DNA of 64,000 nt. Origin: CAKZNE01 sp040222435. Lineage in GTDB: Bacteria; Bacteroidota; Bacteroidia; Flavobacteriales; Schleiferiaceae. Below the pieces are notes generated by a model. That model was not told the DNA's origin, did no database searches, and saw only the letters and a program-made list of their open reading frames with translations. Below, piece after piece: positions 49,435-58,145 of the stretch; the stretch's first letter is position 1, and each line of letters begins with the position of its first letter. Location: assembly GCA_965212245.1 (NCBI GenBank), contig OZ243107.1:1488001-1552000 (forward strand), given 5' to 3'. A program made the position numbers and the translations under genes.

Positions 49435-49960
49435 TCACCACCACAGCACCATCATCAATGCATTGTATGATGATGATGACATCCTCCTGAAGGGTGTAAA
49501 AGATGTAAAAGCCAAAGGCTATAGCATTGCCGAGGTGTATACCCCTTTCCCGGTTCATGGCCTGGATCATGCTATGGGATTGAAGAGAACCCGTATTGCC
49601 ATTGCAGCCTTTATGTATGGCTGCCTGGGTTTGATCACAGCTATATCATTGACCTACGGTATGATGATCGTAGATTGGCCGATGAATATTGGCGGTAAGC
49701 CGAGTTTTACCTGGGGAGAAAACATGCCTTCCTTTGTGCCTATTATGTTCGAATTAACAGTGTTCTTTGCCGCTCACCTTATGGTATGGACCTTCTTTAT
49801 CCGCAATGATATTTATCCGGGACGCAAAGCACAGAATCCTGATCCACGTACTACCGATGATAAATTTCTGGTGGAAGTGGAATTAAGTGGTGATAAGGAA
49901 GAATTAATGTCTTTGTTACGCGAAAGCGGAGCAGTTGAGATCAGTGAAAAAATTAATTAA
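49421..49960 (+). CDS. actD: alternative complex III subunit D (DUF3341)
   Basis: 179 residues. Two membrane helices (about 58-82, 103-127) with a cytoplasmic N-terminus (LYDDDDILLKGVKDVKAKGYSI, VYTPFPVHGLDHAMGLKRTR) characteristic of DUF3341/ActD. It has no cofactor motif and is a structural subunit linking ActC and ActF. It starts with MATTNHHHS, a His cluster like those in ActF and CoxA. Confidence 0.94.
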   Translation: MATTNHHHSTIINALYDDDDILLKGVKDVKAKGYSIAEVYTPFPVHGLDHAMGLKRTRIAIAAFMYGCLGLITAISLTYGMMIVDWPMNIGGKPSFTWGENMPSFVPIMFELTVFFAAHLMVWTFFIRNDIYPGRKAQNPDPRTTDDKFLVEVELSGDKEELMSLLRESGAVEISEKIN

Positions 49961-49967
49961 GGTATAG

Positions 49968-50633
49968 ATGCTTAGAAAGAACATTTTTGCTGCATTTACC
50001 CTGATTACCGGAGGCTTGCTGGTGGTTACCACCTCCTGCAGTGAGCAATCTCCAGGTTGGGAGTACATGCCCGATATGTACCGTAGTCCTGCGGTTGAAG
50101 CTTACCAGCCTAACTCATGGTTTGCAGATAGCATGGGAGCACGTAAACCGGTAGAGGGAACTATATCCCGCGGTTTTATGTCATATGACTCGTATGCCAA
50201 TACCAATGAAGGCTATGAAGCGGCCAAAGCAGGTATGCTTATGCCGGCAGGTATTAAAAGAGATTCTGTTACTCTTGCAGAGGGTGCCAAGCTTTATGGT
50301 ATTTTCTGTAGCCATTGCCATGGCGAAAAGGGAGATGGAAACGGTATTCTGATGCAACGTGAAAAATTTCTGGGTATACCTTCGTATGCCGATCGTGAAA
50401 TTACGCCCGGAAGTGTATTCCATGTGATTACTTACGGTAAGAACCTTATGGGTTCACACGCCTCTCAGGTAACACCTGAAGAAAGGTGGGAAATTACCCA
50501 ACACGTAATGAAATTACGCCAGGAATTGGTAGGTGGTGGTTCTGAAGAAGCTGCTGCTGAAAGCGAGGATGCCACTGCTGTTGCTGACAGCACTGCTGCT
50601 TCCAGTGAAACTAATGATAACAAGCAATCCTAA
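49968..50633 (+). CDS. actE: alternative complex III subunit E, monoheme cytochrome c lipoprotein
   Basis: 221 residues. Lipoprotein signal with lipobox TTSC (Cys near 24). One heme site CSHCH (about 110) and a Met ligand candidate in MGSHAS. The C-terminal tail is Ala/Ser/Glu-rich (EEAAAESEDATAV) with no fold. As the lipid-anchored monoheme subunit it can hand electrons to the caa3 or aa3 oxidase encoded next door. Confidence 0.95.
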   Translation: MLRKNIFAAFTLITGGLLVVTTSCSEQSPGWEYMPDMYRSPAVEAYQPNSWFADSMGARKPVEGTISRGFMSYDSYANTNEGYEAAKAGMLMPAGIKRDSVTLAEGAKLYGIFCSHCHGEKGDGNGILMQREKFLGIPSYADREITPGSVFHVITYGKNLMGSHASQVTPEERWEITQHVMKLRQELVGGGSEEAAAESEDATAVADSTAASSETNDNKQS

Positions 50634-50645
50634 GTTCAAGAGCTA

Positions 50646-52106
50646 ATGTTTGAATTTACCGGAAAATTAAAGACTATAACCTTCGTACTGATGCTGATTG
50701 GAGCAGTATCCATTGGTGCCAGCTTCTTTATGGGAGGCGACCATCACGAAGGAGGAGAACACACCGAGCATCACCAGGCTGATGCATCTCATAGCGGGGA
50801 AGGCGATCACCCTGCCGCTGCACATCATGGTGCTGAGGAAAGCCATCATGAAGCAGCCGGAGACGGTCATGCTGCCCACGGAGACCATCCTTATCATGCA
50901 GATCCTGCTGCTAATGATGAGTTTCATAAAGGGGCCTCCCGTGCCACGCGTGATAATAATCACTTTTATTCGGCTGAGGAACTCCATGATGCAGAGCACG
51001 CTCACCATCAAATGCAGAATAAGCCGTGGGCAAACTTGTTGGTAAACAACTTTTTCTTTTTAGCGATTGCCTTAGGCGCCTTGTTTTTTCTGGCTATTCA
51101 ATATGCTGCGCAGGCCGGATGGGCTATTGTAGTAACCCGCGTAATGGAAGCCATGTCCCAGTTTCTAATCATCCCGGTCCTTATCATGATCGTATTGATT
51201 GCTTTTGGTCTCAGTCATTCACATCACCTTTGGCACTGGATGCAGGAAGGTATTATGACACCTGGTTCTGAAAATTACGATGAGATTATAGCCGGTAAAG
51301 AAGGTTATTTAAACGGACCTTTCTACATGATCCGTACCGTGGTATATCTTATCGGTTGGGTAGGAGCCGCCTTTCTTTTGCGTAAAATGTCTAAGAGCCT
51401 GGAAACTACCAATGACCCCAATCGTAAATGGGTGAAAATGCGTAACCTTTCTGCTGGATTCCTGGTATTCTTTGCGGTTACCTCCTCCACCAGCGCCTGG
51501 GATTGGATCATGAGTATAGATACGCACTGGTTCAGTACCTTGTTTGGATGGTATGTTTTTGCCGGTATGTTTGTATCTGCGCTTACCGTTCTTACACTTT
51601 TGGTACTTTTCCTAAAGAGTATAGGGTATTTAAAAGAAGTAAATCATAGTCACATTCAGGATCTGGGTAAATTCATGTTTGCTTTCTCCATCTTTTGGAC
51701 ATACCTCTGGTTCTCTCAATTCATGTTAATCTGGTATTCTAATATTCCGGAAGAAGTAACCTATTATATGGCTCGTTGGGGAGAGTTCAAGGGTTTGTTC
51801 TTTGCCATGGTAGCGATGAACTTCCTGTTCCCCGTATTGGTGCTTATGAGTCGCGACACTAAGCGTAATTATGGCTTCCTGATAACCGCAGGTATTATTA
51901 TGATCGTGGGCCACTGGCTGGATGTATACATCATGATCACACCGGGTACAGTGGGGGCTAACTGGAGTATTGGCCTGGTTCAGATCGGCACCTTCTTAGG
52001 TTATGCAGGATTATTCCTTTTTGTGGTATTCAGTTCTTTGGCCAAAGCCAAGCTGATGCCGGAAGGACACCCCATGCTACAGGAAAGTAAATATCATCAT
52101 ATCTAA
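50646..52106 (+). CDS. actF: alternative complex III subunit F with His-rich insert
   Basis: 486 residues, about ten membrane helices, related to ActC. Between the first helix (about 8-28) and the second (about 128-150) lies a hydrophilic segment with some 21 histidines in under 100 residues (for example HHEGGEHTEHH, GDGHAAHGDHPYH), rich also in Ala, Glu and Asp. This segment should face the periplasm. The rest carries the family pattern (WDWIMSIDTHWFSTLFGWY, FSIFWTYLWFSQFMLIWYSN). Confidence 0.94.
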   Translation: MFEFTGKLKTITFVLMLIGAVSIGASFFMGGDHHEGGEHTEHHQADASHSGEGDHPAAAHHGAEESHHEAAGDGHAAHGDHPYHADPAANDEFHKGASRATRDNNHFYSAEELHDAEHAHHQMQNKPWANLLVNNFFFLAIALGALFFLAIQYAAQAGWAIVVTRVMEAMSQFLIIPVLIMIVLIAFGLSHSHHLWHWMQEGIMTPGSENYDEIIAGKEGYLNGPFYMIRTVVYLIGWVGAAFLLRKMSKSLETTNDPNRKWVKMRNLSAGFLVFFAVTSSTSAWDWIMSIDTHWFSTLFGWYVFAGMFVSALTVLTLLVLFLKSIGYLKEVNHSHIQDLGKFMFAFSIFWTYLWFSQFMLIWYSNIPEEVTYYMARWGEFKGLFFAMVAMNFLFPVLVLMSRDTKRNYGFLITAGIIMIVGHWLDVYIMITPGTVGANWSIGLVQIGTFLGYAGLFLFVVFSSLAKAKLMPEGHPMLQESKYHHI

Positions 52107-52125
52107 ACTACATAGATAGAGAAGA

Positions 52126-53160
52126 ATGGAAACATTATTGATCATAATAGTTGGAATTCTTGGCCTTATTGCCATTGCTCAAGCAGTTCGTGTATTTGAA
52201 CTTTCAGCAGATGTAAAAGGTGAAGGTGCAGACAGCGAAAATGTAACGGATAAAGACAATCGTAATCAGGGGATGTTATTATTGATCTTCATGATCTTTA
52301 TGATGGGCGGGTTTATCGCCATGGTAATCGGTTATAACGATGTATTACTGCCGGTTTCTGCATCAGAACACGGCCATGAGATTGATAATCTGTGGGATAT
52401 TTCCATGTGGCTTATCGTGGTGGTATTCTTTATTACACAACCTATCCTTTTCTATTTTGGATATAAGTTCAGTGGTCGTAAAGGTCAAAAGGCTGTGTAT
52501 ATGGAGCACAATAACCGTTTGGAGTTTATCTGGACTATTGTGCCTGCCGTGGTATTAGCCGGCCTTATTATTTACGGTCTTTCTACCTGGAGTGATATTA
52601 TGAACCCTTCTCTGGAAGAAGAAGAACCAATGGTAGTGGAGATTTATGCCAAGCAATTTGGCTGGACTGCCCGTTATTCGGGTGAAGATAACCAATTGGG
52701 CTTTGCGAATGTGCGTATGATAGAAGGAGCCAATACTTTAGGTGTTGACCCGGATGATATCAAATCACTGGATGATGTAATTACCCCTGAACTGCACTTG
52801 CCGGTGAATAAGCCCGTATTGTTCAAATTCAGAAGTCAGGATGTAATTCATTCTGCTTATCTGCCCCACTTCAGGGTACAGATGAACTGTGTGCCGGGTA
52901 CCAAAACCCAGTTTATGTTCAAACCCACCATGACTACTGAGGAAATGCGCCTGGATCCTGATATGCAGGCTAAAGTTACCCGTGTAAATGAGATCAGGGG
53001 AGAGAGAGGAGATGATGCATGGCAGTTTGACTATGTGTTGCTCTGTAATAAGATTTGTGGTTCAGCTCACTACAATATGCAAATGAAAATTGTAGTAGAG
53101 TCTGAAGAAGAGTACAATAAGTGGATGAGCGAGCAGAAGTCGTTCGCAGAACTTTTATAA
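52126..53160 (+). CDS. coxB: cytochrome c oxidase subunit II
   Basis: 344 residues. Four membrane helices (about 3-22, 50-70, 95-118, 145-165), two more than the classical subunit, then the cupredoxin domain with CuA ligands: HSAYLPHF (His), and CNKICGSAHYNM (two Cys, Glu position occupied by Ile backbone ligand, His, Met). It receives electrons from the cytochrome c domains of ActE or ActA. No fused cytochrome c domain. Confidence 0.95.
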   Translation: METLLIIIVGILGLIAIAQAVRVFELSADVKGEGADSENVTDKDNRNQGMLLLIFMIFMMGGFIAMVIGYNDVLLPVSASEHGHEIDNLWDISMWLIVVVFFITQPILFYFGYKFSGRKGQKAVYMEHNNRLEFIWTIVPAVVLAGLIIYGLSTWSDIMNPSLEEEEPMVVEIYAKQFGWTARYSGEDNQLGFANVRMIEGANTLGVDPDDIKSLDDVITPELHLPVNKPVLFKFRSQDVIHSAYLPHFRVQMNCVPGTKTQFMFKPTMTTEEMRLDPDMQAKVTRVNEIRGERGDDAWQFDYVLLCNKICGSAHYNMQMKIVVESEEEYNKWMSEQKSFAELL

Positions 53161-53188
53161 TAAAAAGATTTAACTGAGAGCATAGATT

Positions 53189-54961
53189 ATGGCGTCACAC
53201 GAAGCACACGATCACCATCACGAACAGTCTTTCGTAGAAAAATACATCTTTAGCCAGGATCATAAAATGATTGCCAAACAATTCCTTATTACCGGTATGG
53301 TAATGGGAATAATCGGTGTGGGCATGTCTATGTTGTTCCGCCTGCAACTGGCCTGGCCGGATAAGGAATTTCCTATTCTGGAAGCTTTGTTAGGTAAGTG
53401 GGGTACGGACGGTATAATGGATCCGAACATATACCTGGCTCTGGTAACTATTCATGGTACCATCATGGTATTCTTTGTACTTACCGCGGGCTTAAGTGGT
53501 ACCTTCTCCAACCTTTTAATTCCACTACAGATCGGTGCCCGTGATATGGCTTCCGGTTTTATCAATATGCTTTCATACTGGTTCTTCTTTGCGTCCAGTA
53601 TTGTAATGGTAATTTCTCTATTTGTAGAGAACGGACCAGCCTCTGCCGGTTGGACGGTCTACCCTCCTTTAAGTGCTTTGCCACAGGCCATACCTGGTTC
53701 CGGTTTAGGTATGACCCTTTGGTTGGTGAGTATGTCCCTCTTCATTGTTTCCTCTCTATTAGGAGCTTTGAACTACATTGTGACCGTATTGAACCTGCGA
53801 ACCAAGGGTATGTCCATGACGCGCCTGCCGCTCACCATTTGGGCCTTCTTTGTAACGGCTATCCTCGGGGTACTTTCATTCCCGGTTCTTTTCTCAGCGG
53901 CCTTGCTGCTGATCTTTGACCGTAGTATGGGTACCAGCTTTTATCTTTCTGATATTATGGTGGCCGGAGAGCTGTTAAGTAACCAGGGAGGTAGCCCGGT
54001 ATTGTTCCAGCACTTATTCTGGTTCCTCGGACACCCCGAGGTATATATCATCCTTTTACCGGCTTTGGGTATTACTTCAGAGGTAATTTCAACTAATGCG
54101 CGTAAGCCTATCTTCGGTTACCGCGCCATGGTGGGATCCATTCTGGCTATTGCCTTCCTGTCTTTTATCGTATGGGGTCACCATATGTTTGTTACGGGAA
54201 TGAACCCCTTCCTGGGTTCGGTATTTACATTTACCACCTTACTTATAGCGATACCGTCTGCTGTAAAAGCATTTAACTATATAACCACTTTGTGGAAAGG
54301 GAATTTACGCCTTACTCCGGCCATGTTGTTTTCCATTGGCCTGGTATCAACGTTTATTACTGGTGGTCTTACCGGATTGATCCTGGGAGATTCAGCATTG
54401 GATATTAACGTCCATGACACCTATTTTGTAGTAGCACACTTCCATATTGTGATGGGCCTTTCGGCTATTTTCGGGATGTTTGCCGGTGTATACCACTGGT
54501 TCCCTAAAATGTTTGGCAGGCGCATGATCAAATCTTTAGGGTATATACACTTTTGGATAACCTTTGTTACCGCCTATGGTGTATTCTTCCCTATGCACTT
54601 TTTGGGAATGGCAGGTTTGCCACGGAGGTATTATACCAACACCTCTTTCCCGATGTTTGATGATCTGGCCGACATCAACGTAATGGTAAGCATTTTTGCC
54701 ATTGTTGGTGGTATTGCGCAGGTAGTATTTATTTTTAATTTCTTCTATAGTGCCGTGCGTGGTAAAAAGGCTTCTAAAAACCCATGGAAATCCAACACAT
54801 TGGAATGGACTACTCCAGTGGAGCATATTCATGGTAACTGGCTGGGAGAAATTCCTGAAGTTCACCGTTGGGCATATGATTATAGTAAACCCGGTATGGA
54901 GGATGACTTTGTTCCGCAAACAGTACCCATAAGAGAAGATGAAGTTGAAACTGGACATTAA
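53189..54961 (+). CDS. coxA: cytochrome c oxidase subunit I
   Basis: 590 residues, at least twelve membrane helices. Heme a and a3 and CuB ligands: HGTIMVFF, GHPEVYII (His-Tyr crosslink pair with the D-channel Glu), WGHHMF (two CuB His) and HDTYFVVAHFHIVMG. The HPEVY motif points to an A1-type heme-copper oxidase. N-terminus is His-rich (MASHEAHDHHHEQ). It reduces oxygen and pumps protons. Last gene of the act-cox operon; a subunit III gene is not adjacent. Confidence 0.97.
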   Translation: MASHEAHDHHHEQSFVEKYIFSQDHKMIAKQFLITGMVMGIIGVGMSMLFRLQLAWPDKEFPILEALLGKWGTDGIMDPNIYLALVTIHGTIMVFFVLTAGLSGTFSNLLIPLQIGARDMASGFINMLSYWFFFASSIVMVISLFVENGPASAGWTVYPPLSALPQAIPGSGLGMTLWLVSMSLFIVSSLLGALNYIVTVLNLRTKGMSMTRLPLTIWAFFVTAILGVLSFPVLFSAALLLIFDRSMGTSFYLSDIMVAGELLSNQGGSPVLFQHLFWFLGHPEVYIILLPALGITSEVISTNARKPIFGYRAMVGSILAIAFLSFIVWGHHMFVTGMNPFLGSVFTFTTLLIAIPSAVKAFNYITTLWKGNLRLTPAMLFSIGLVSTFITGGLTGLILGDSALDINVHDTYFVVAHFHIVMGLSAIFGMFAGVYHWFPKMFGRRMIKSLGYIHFWITFVTAYGVFFPMHFLGMAGLPRRYYTNTSFPMFDDLADINVMVSIFAIVGGIAQVVFIFNFFYSAVRGKKASKNPWKSNTLEWTTPVEHIHGNWLGEIPEVHRWAYDYSKPGMEDDFVPQTVPIREDEVETGH

Positions 54962-54981
54962 GTTCTTATAATTAGATATTT

Positions 54982-55009
54982 AAAAGCCCCTCAAAGAGGG
55001 GCTTTTTTT
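54982..55009 (+). terminator. terminator of the act-cox operon
   Basis: AAAAGCCCCTC-AAA-GAGGGGCTTTT, a perfect 11-bp stem followed by TTT, 20 bases after the coxA stop. Confidence 0.93.
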
Positions 55010-55240
55010 ATGGCATAATGCTTGGTTTTGCAGTTAAAATCTTAATAATCTACATCTATGAAAAGCTATGTATTAGTATTGCGTTATTAGCCTTACCCTA
55101 GATTTATTCAAGTCTAATTTTACTTGTATATTCTTGACAGAGATTTGCACTAGACTATTTGAATTTTTAAAAAAAAAATCTTGCAGCTTAATAGGTATGG
55201 TTCTACATTCGCCAACGTTATTAATCTAAAAAAGTAAAAA
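55010..55240. other. AT-rich intergenic region with a possible promoter
   Basis: No gene seen. Contents include CAAGT-N8-ACTTG near 55111-55128 and, upstream of the T9SS gene, TTGACA near 55134 with TATTTG about 16 nt further on. That resembles a sigma-70 promoter with a Bacteroidota-like -7 end, but TAnnTTTG is not matched exactly. The region's AT content is well above its neighbours, as in the gene that follows. Confidence 0.35.
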
Positions 55241-57043
55241 ATGAAAAAAATCCTAACCTTATTAATTAGCTGTAGTTTCATGATGCAAGTTTCTGGACAA
55301 TCGTGTTCAATAGAAGCTAACTTACCTGAGAACCCACTTAGCTATTGGTCAACTACCAATACTCCTACATATTATTCTGCATATCCAGGGAGTAATATAT
55401 ATCATCATATGACCTTTACAGTTAGTGGATCAGCAGATTATTATTTACACGATCTATATATAGCGGCTCAAGGAGGTGTGGAGTGGATGAATATAGCGGT
55501 TATTGTAAATGGATCTTATCACTGGTTTACTCCCGGTGATATTAATGACAATATAACATTGGCCTCAGGTACTTATGTATTGGCTTTCTCTGGAGGTATT
55601 AAAAGTTCAGCTAATTGCGAGATGAATACCGATGCTTACAAAAGATCATTGGTAACCATCGAAATAAGCTCGATAGACGGTTATTCTTCTTGTTCAACTG
55701 ATGTTTTTTTTAGAATTGATCCTAATTCTTGCGGTTGGATGGATTATTTAGTGAGTGGAATCGCAGATGCTGCAGGCCACCAAGGAGATGATATATATGG
55801 GGATCCCTATCCCTCGAAAAGACATAAGGTATACTACTCTCCTTCGGATAGTCGTTGGTATTATTTGGCTCGGGCCTCAAGTTTTGGGAGCGGAGGCTAT
55901 AAAATTTACTACACGGGTACAGGTGGTAATGAATTAGATAAAGGCTATTTAGACTTTTATGGAATGCCAGAAGTTTCTGATTTTTATATGGGGGTGGATG
56001 AATTTTGGAGTATTGCTGGAAATACATGGGACGGTACTGATAGAGGAGCTATTTATAGAACTTATTGGGATTTGAATCAGAGTAAGTGGGTTACAGCTCA
56101 ACCTAATACAAGTGCTCATGCGTTAACTTCCGATTATACGAGTTTGATTCATACTGGAAATAAAGTTTATTACGTAGGAACGGATAATCGGGTGAGAAAC
56201 CTATACGGGACAAATTATGCTAATGAGGCAGTACTAAATTATAATGCACCCAAGGTTAAATCTTCGGACAGTGATGAAGCATTGGTTTTAATGGATGGGA
56301 AGCTTTATTACATAGGGCAAGATCTTTATGTCTATTATCTCGTTTGGAATAATACGGCCCAACAGTATTATTATTATCGAGCAAACTATAATGCTCCTAA
56401 GGCGGCAGAAGGTTCGGACATAATTGTTGGTGATAATAAAGTGTTTTACCAAGACATCAATAATAAACTTCATTTTATAGATGGAGCTACTCATGGGGTT
56501 ACAGACAATTCAATAACCGTGGAAGGAAATCTTGAGTATGGAGACGGTAAAATTATTTTCAACAAAAGAATTTATTCAGATAGGCAATTTTATAATATTT
56601 ATAAGGATGGATCTTCATGGGGTAGTGGGATGCTGCATCCTTGTTCATTTACTTATCATCAGTCATTTGAATTTGCCAATGGAAAGCCTCTAAGTTATAT
56701 AAGTTCTAGGGATAGAGATGCACATTATATGACGTGGTCGTCTTGTTTATCAGGAAAGAAGGAAGAGATTTTTATGAATTCAAATAAGCCTGTAAAACCT
56801 GTTGGGCATGAAAGATTGGTAAACATATATCCAAATCCAGCAAATAAGGAATTGAATATTGAATTAGTTGAGGGCGGTTTAAATATCACTTTATATAATT
56901 CCGCTGGTGCATTGATTAGAACTATCAATTCTGAAGAAGGTATGATTATTACCTTGGATATAGAGACTTTACCAAGTGGTTTGTATTTTATTGCTTGGAG
57001 TGGTAATGGAAAGAGTGGCATGGAGAAAGTTATAAAGAACTAG
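55241..57043 (+). CDS. AT-rich T9SS cargo protein with propeller-like repeats
   Basis: 600 residues. Signal peptide MKKILTLLISCSFMMQVSGQ. Residues about 20-140 look like a carbohydrate-binding-type beta sandwich (Tyr/Ser/Gly rich). Then several blade-like repeats with Tyr-rich strands and a G-N-K/D-G-K turn, such as GNKVYYVGTDNRVR, DGKLYYIGQDLYVYY and DNKVFYQDINNKLHF, suggesting a beta-propeller of the lectin or sialidase kind. A type A sorting domain closes it (IYPNPANKELNIE to MEKVIKN). Codon use is strongly A/T-biased compared with neighbours, which suggests recent acquisition. Function not known. Confidence 0.82.
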   Translation: MKKILTLLISCSFMMQVSGQSCSIEANLPENPLSYWSTTNTPTYYSAYPGSNIYHHMTFTVSGSADYYLHDLYIAAQGGVEWMNIAVIVNGSYHWFTPGDINDNITLASGTYVLAFSGGIKSSANCEMNTDAYKRSLVTIEISSIDGYSSCSTDVFFRIDPNSCGWMDYLVSGIADAAGHQGDDIYGDPYPSKRHKVYYSPSDSRWYYLARASSFGSGGYKIYYTGTGGNELDKGYLDFYGMPEVSDFYMGVDEFWSIAGNTWDGTDRGAIYRTYWDLNQSKWVTAQPNTSAHALTSDYTSLIHTGNKVYYVGTDNRVRNLYGTNYANEAVLNYNAPKVKSSDSDEALVLMDGKLYYIGQDLYVYYLVWNNTAQQYYYYRANYNAPKAAEGSDIIVGDNKVFYQDINNKLHFIDGATHGVTDNSITVEGNLEYGDGKIIFNKRIYSDRQFYNIYKDGSSWGSGMLHPCSFTYHQSFEFANGKPLSYISSRDRDAHYMTWSSCLSGKKEEIFMNSNKPVKPVGHERLVNIYPNPANKELNIELVEGGLNITLYNSAGALIRTINSEEGMIITLDIETLPSGLYFIAWSGNGKSGMEKVIKN

Positions 57044-57055
57044 CTTATTTATATT

Positions 57056-57093
57056 TTATATTCTGGCCCACCATTGTGCGGGCCAGAATATAA
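57056..57093 (+). terminator. hairpin between the T9SS gene and ruvB
   Basis: TTATATTCTGGCCC and GGGCCAGAATATAA form a perfect 14-bp stem with a 10-nt loop, starting 13 bases after the T9SS gene stop. It is followed by ATATGTTTTCTTCTACTTTT, an interrupted T tract. It fits a terminator that insulates ruvB. Confidence 0.7.
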
Positions 57094-57106
57094 ATATGTT
57101 TTCTTC

Positions 57107-57114
57107 TACTTTTG
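57107..57114 (+). promoter_or_regulatory. predicted ruvB promoter -7 element
   Basis: TACTTTTG, a full TAnnTTTG match, ending 5 nt before an in-frame ATG at 57120. This would give a leaderless mRNA and favours 57120 over 57096 as the ruvB start. Confidence 0.4.
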
Positions 57115-57119
57115 TAAAG

Positions 57120-58145
57120 ATGCTAAGAGAAAAGGATAGACTGAGCCAGGATGAGCTTGAACTTGAGAAGAGTCTACGCCCCATTAGTTTCAATGACTTT
57201 GCGGGGCAGGAAAAAGTATTGGAGAATCTCCAGATATTTGTACAGGCGGCAAACCAAAGGGAGGAAGCATTGGACCATGTCCTCTTACACGGTCCTCCCG
57301 GGCTTGGCAAAACCACTTTAGCCCATATACTGGCCAACGAACTGGGAGCAGGAATAAAAATCACCTCAGGGCCGGTAATTGATAAGCCCGGTGATCTGGC
57401 GGGTTTGCTAACCAATCTCGAAGAACGGGATGTACTTTTCATTGATGAGATCCATCGCTTGAGTCCTATTGTGGAAGAGTACCTGTACTCAGCTATGGAA
57501 GACTACCGGATTGATATCATGATCGAGACGGGCCCTAATGCACGTAGTGTGCAGATCAACCTGAATCCTTTTACTTTAATTGGAGCCACTACACGCTCAG
57601 GCTTGCTTACCTCACCCTTACGCGCCCGTTTTGGGATCAATAGCCGTCTGCAGTATTATTCAACAGAACTGCTCTCTACTATTGTAGAACGCTCAGCAGG
57701 CATACTGGATGTACCTATTGAAGAGAATGCAGCTATTGAAATTGCCCGCAGAAGTAGGGGAACACCCCGGATCGCCAACGCATTGTTGCGCAGAATGCGC
57801 GATTTTGCACAGGTAAAAGGTGAAGGTATAATTACAAAATCCATTGCCCGCTACGGTTTGGAAGCACTTAATGTGGACGAATATGGTTTGGATGAAATGG
57901 ATAACCGTATCCTCACCACTATAATTGATAAATTCAAAGGAGGACCGGTAGGAGTGGGCACCATTGCTACTGCTGTAAGCGAACAGGCAGGAACTATTGA
58001 AGAAGTATATGAACCTTTTCTGATACAGGAAGGTTTTTTAGTACGTACTCAAAGAGGAAGGGTGGTTACGGATAAAGCGTACCGGCACCTGGAGCGGGAA
58101 ATGCCCCGTAATCAAGGTGGTTTGTTTGAGGGGGGCAATCATTAA
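57120..58145 (+). CDS. ruvB: Holliday junction branch migration helicase RuvB
   Basis: 341 residues from the ATG at 57120; an in-frame ATG at 57096 would add eight residues. RuvB is the ATP-driven motor of RuvAB in recombinational repair. Walker A GPPGLGKTTLAH, Walker B LFIDEIHRLSP, sensor 1 IGATTRSGLLT, the arginine finger in PLRARFG, and a winged helix C-terminus (IEEVYEPFLIQEGF). Full family length. Convergent with the membrane protein at 58142 (4-bp overlap of ends). Confidence 0.96.
   Translation: MLREKDRLSQDELELEKSLRPISFNDFAGQEKVLENLQIFVQAANQREEALDHVLLHGPPGLGKTTLAHILANELGAGIKITSGPVIDKPGDLAGLLTNLEERDVLFIDEIHRLSPIVEEYLYSAMEDYRIDIMIETGPNARSVQINLNPFTLIGATTRSGLLTSPLRARFGINSRLQYYSTELLSTIVERSAGILDVPIEENAAIEIARRSRGTPRIANALLRRMRDFAQVKGEGIITKSIARYGLEALNVDEYGLDEMDNRILTTIIDKFKGGPVGVGTIATAVSEQAGTIEEVYEPFLIQEGFLVRTQRGRVVTDKAYRHLEREMPRNQGGLFEGGNH

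Noticed and set aside
54536..54958. Minus-strand frame of 140 codons within coxA
   Set aside because: Antisense to the conserved C-terminus of CoxA; composition is that of a shadow frame.
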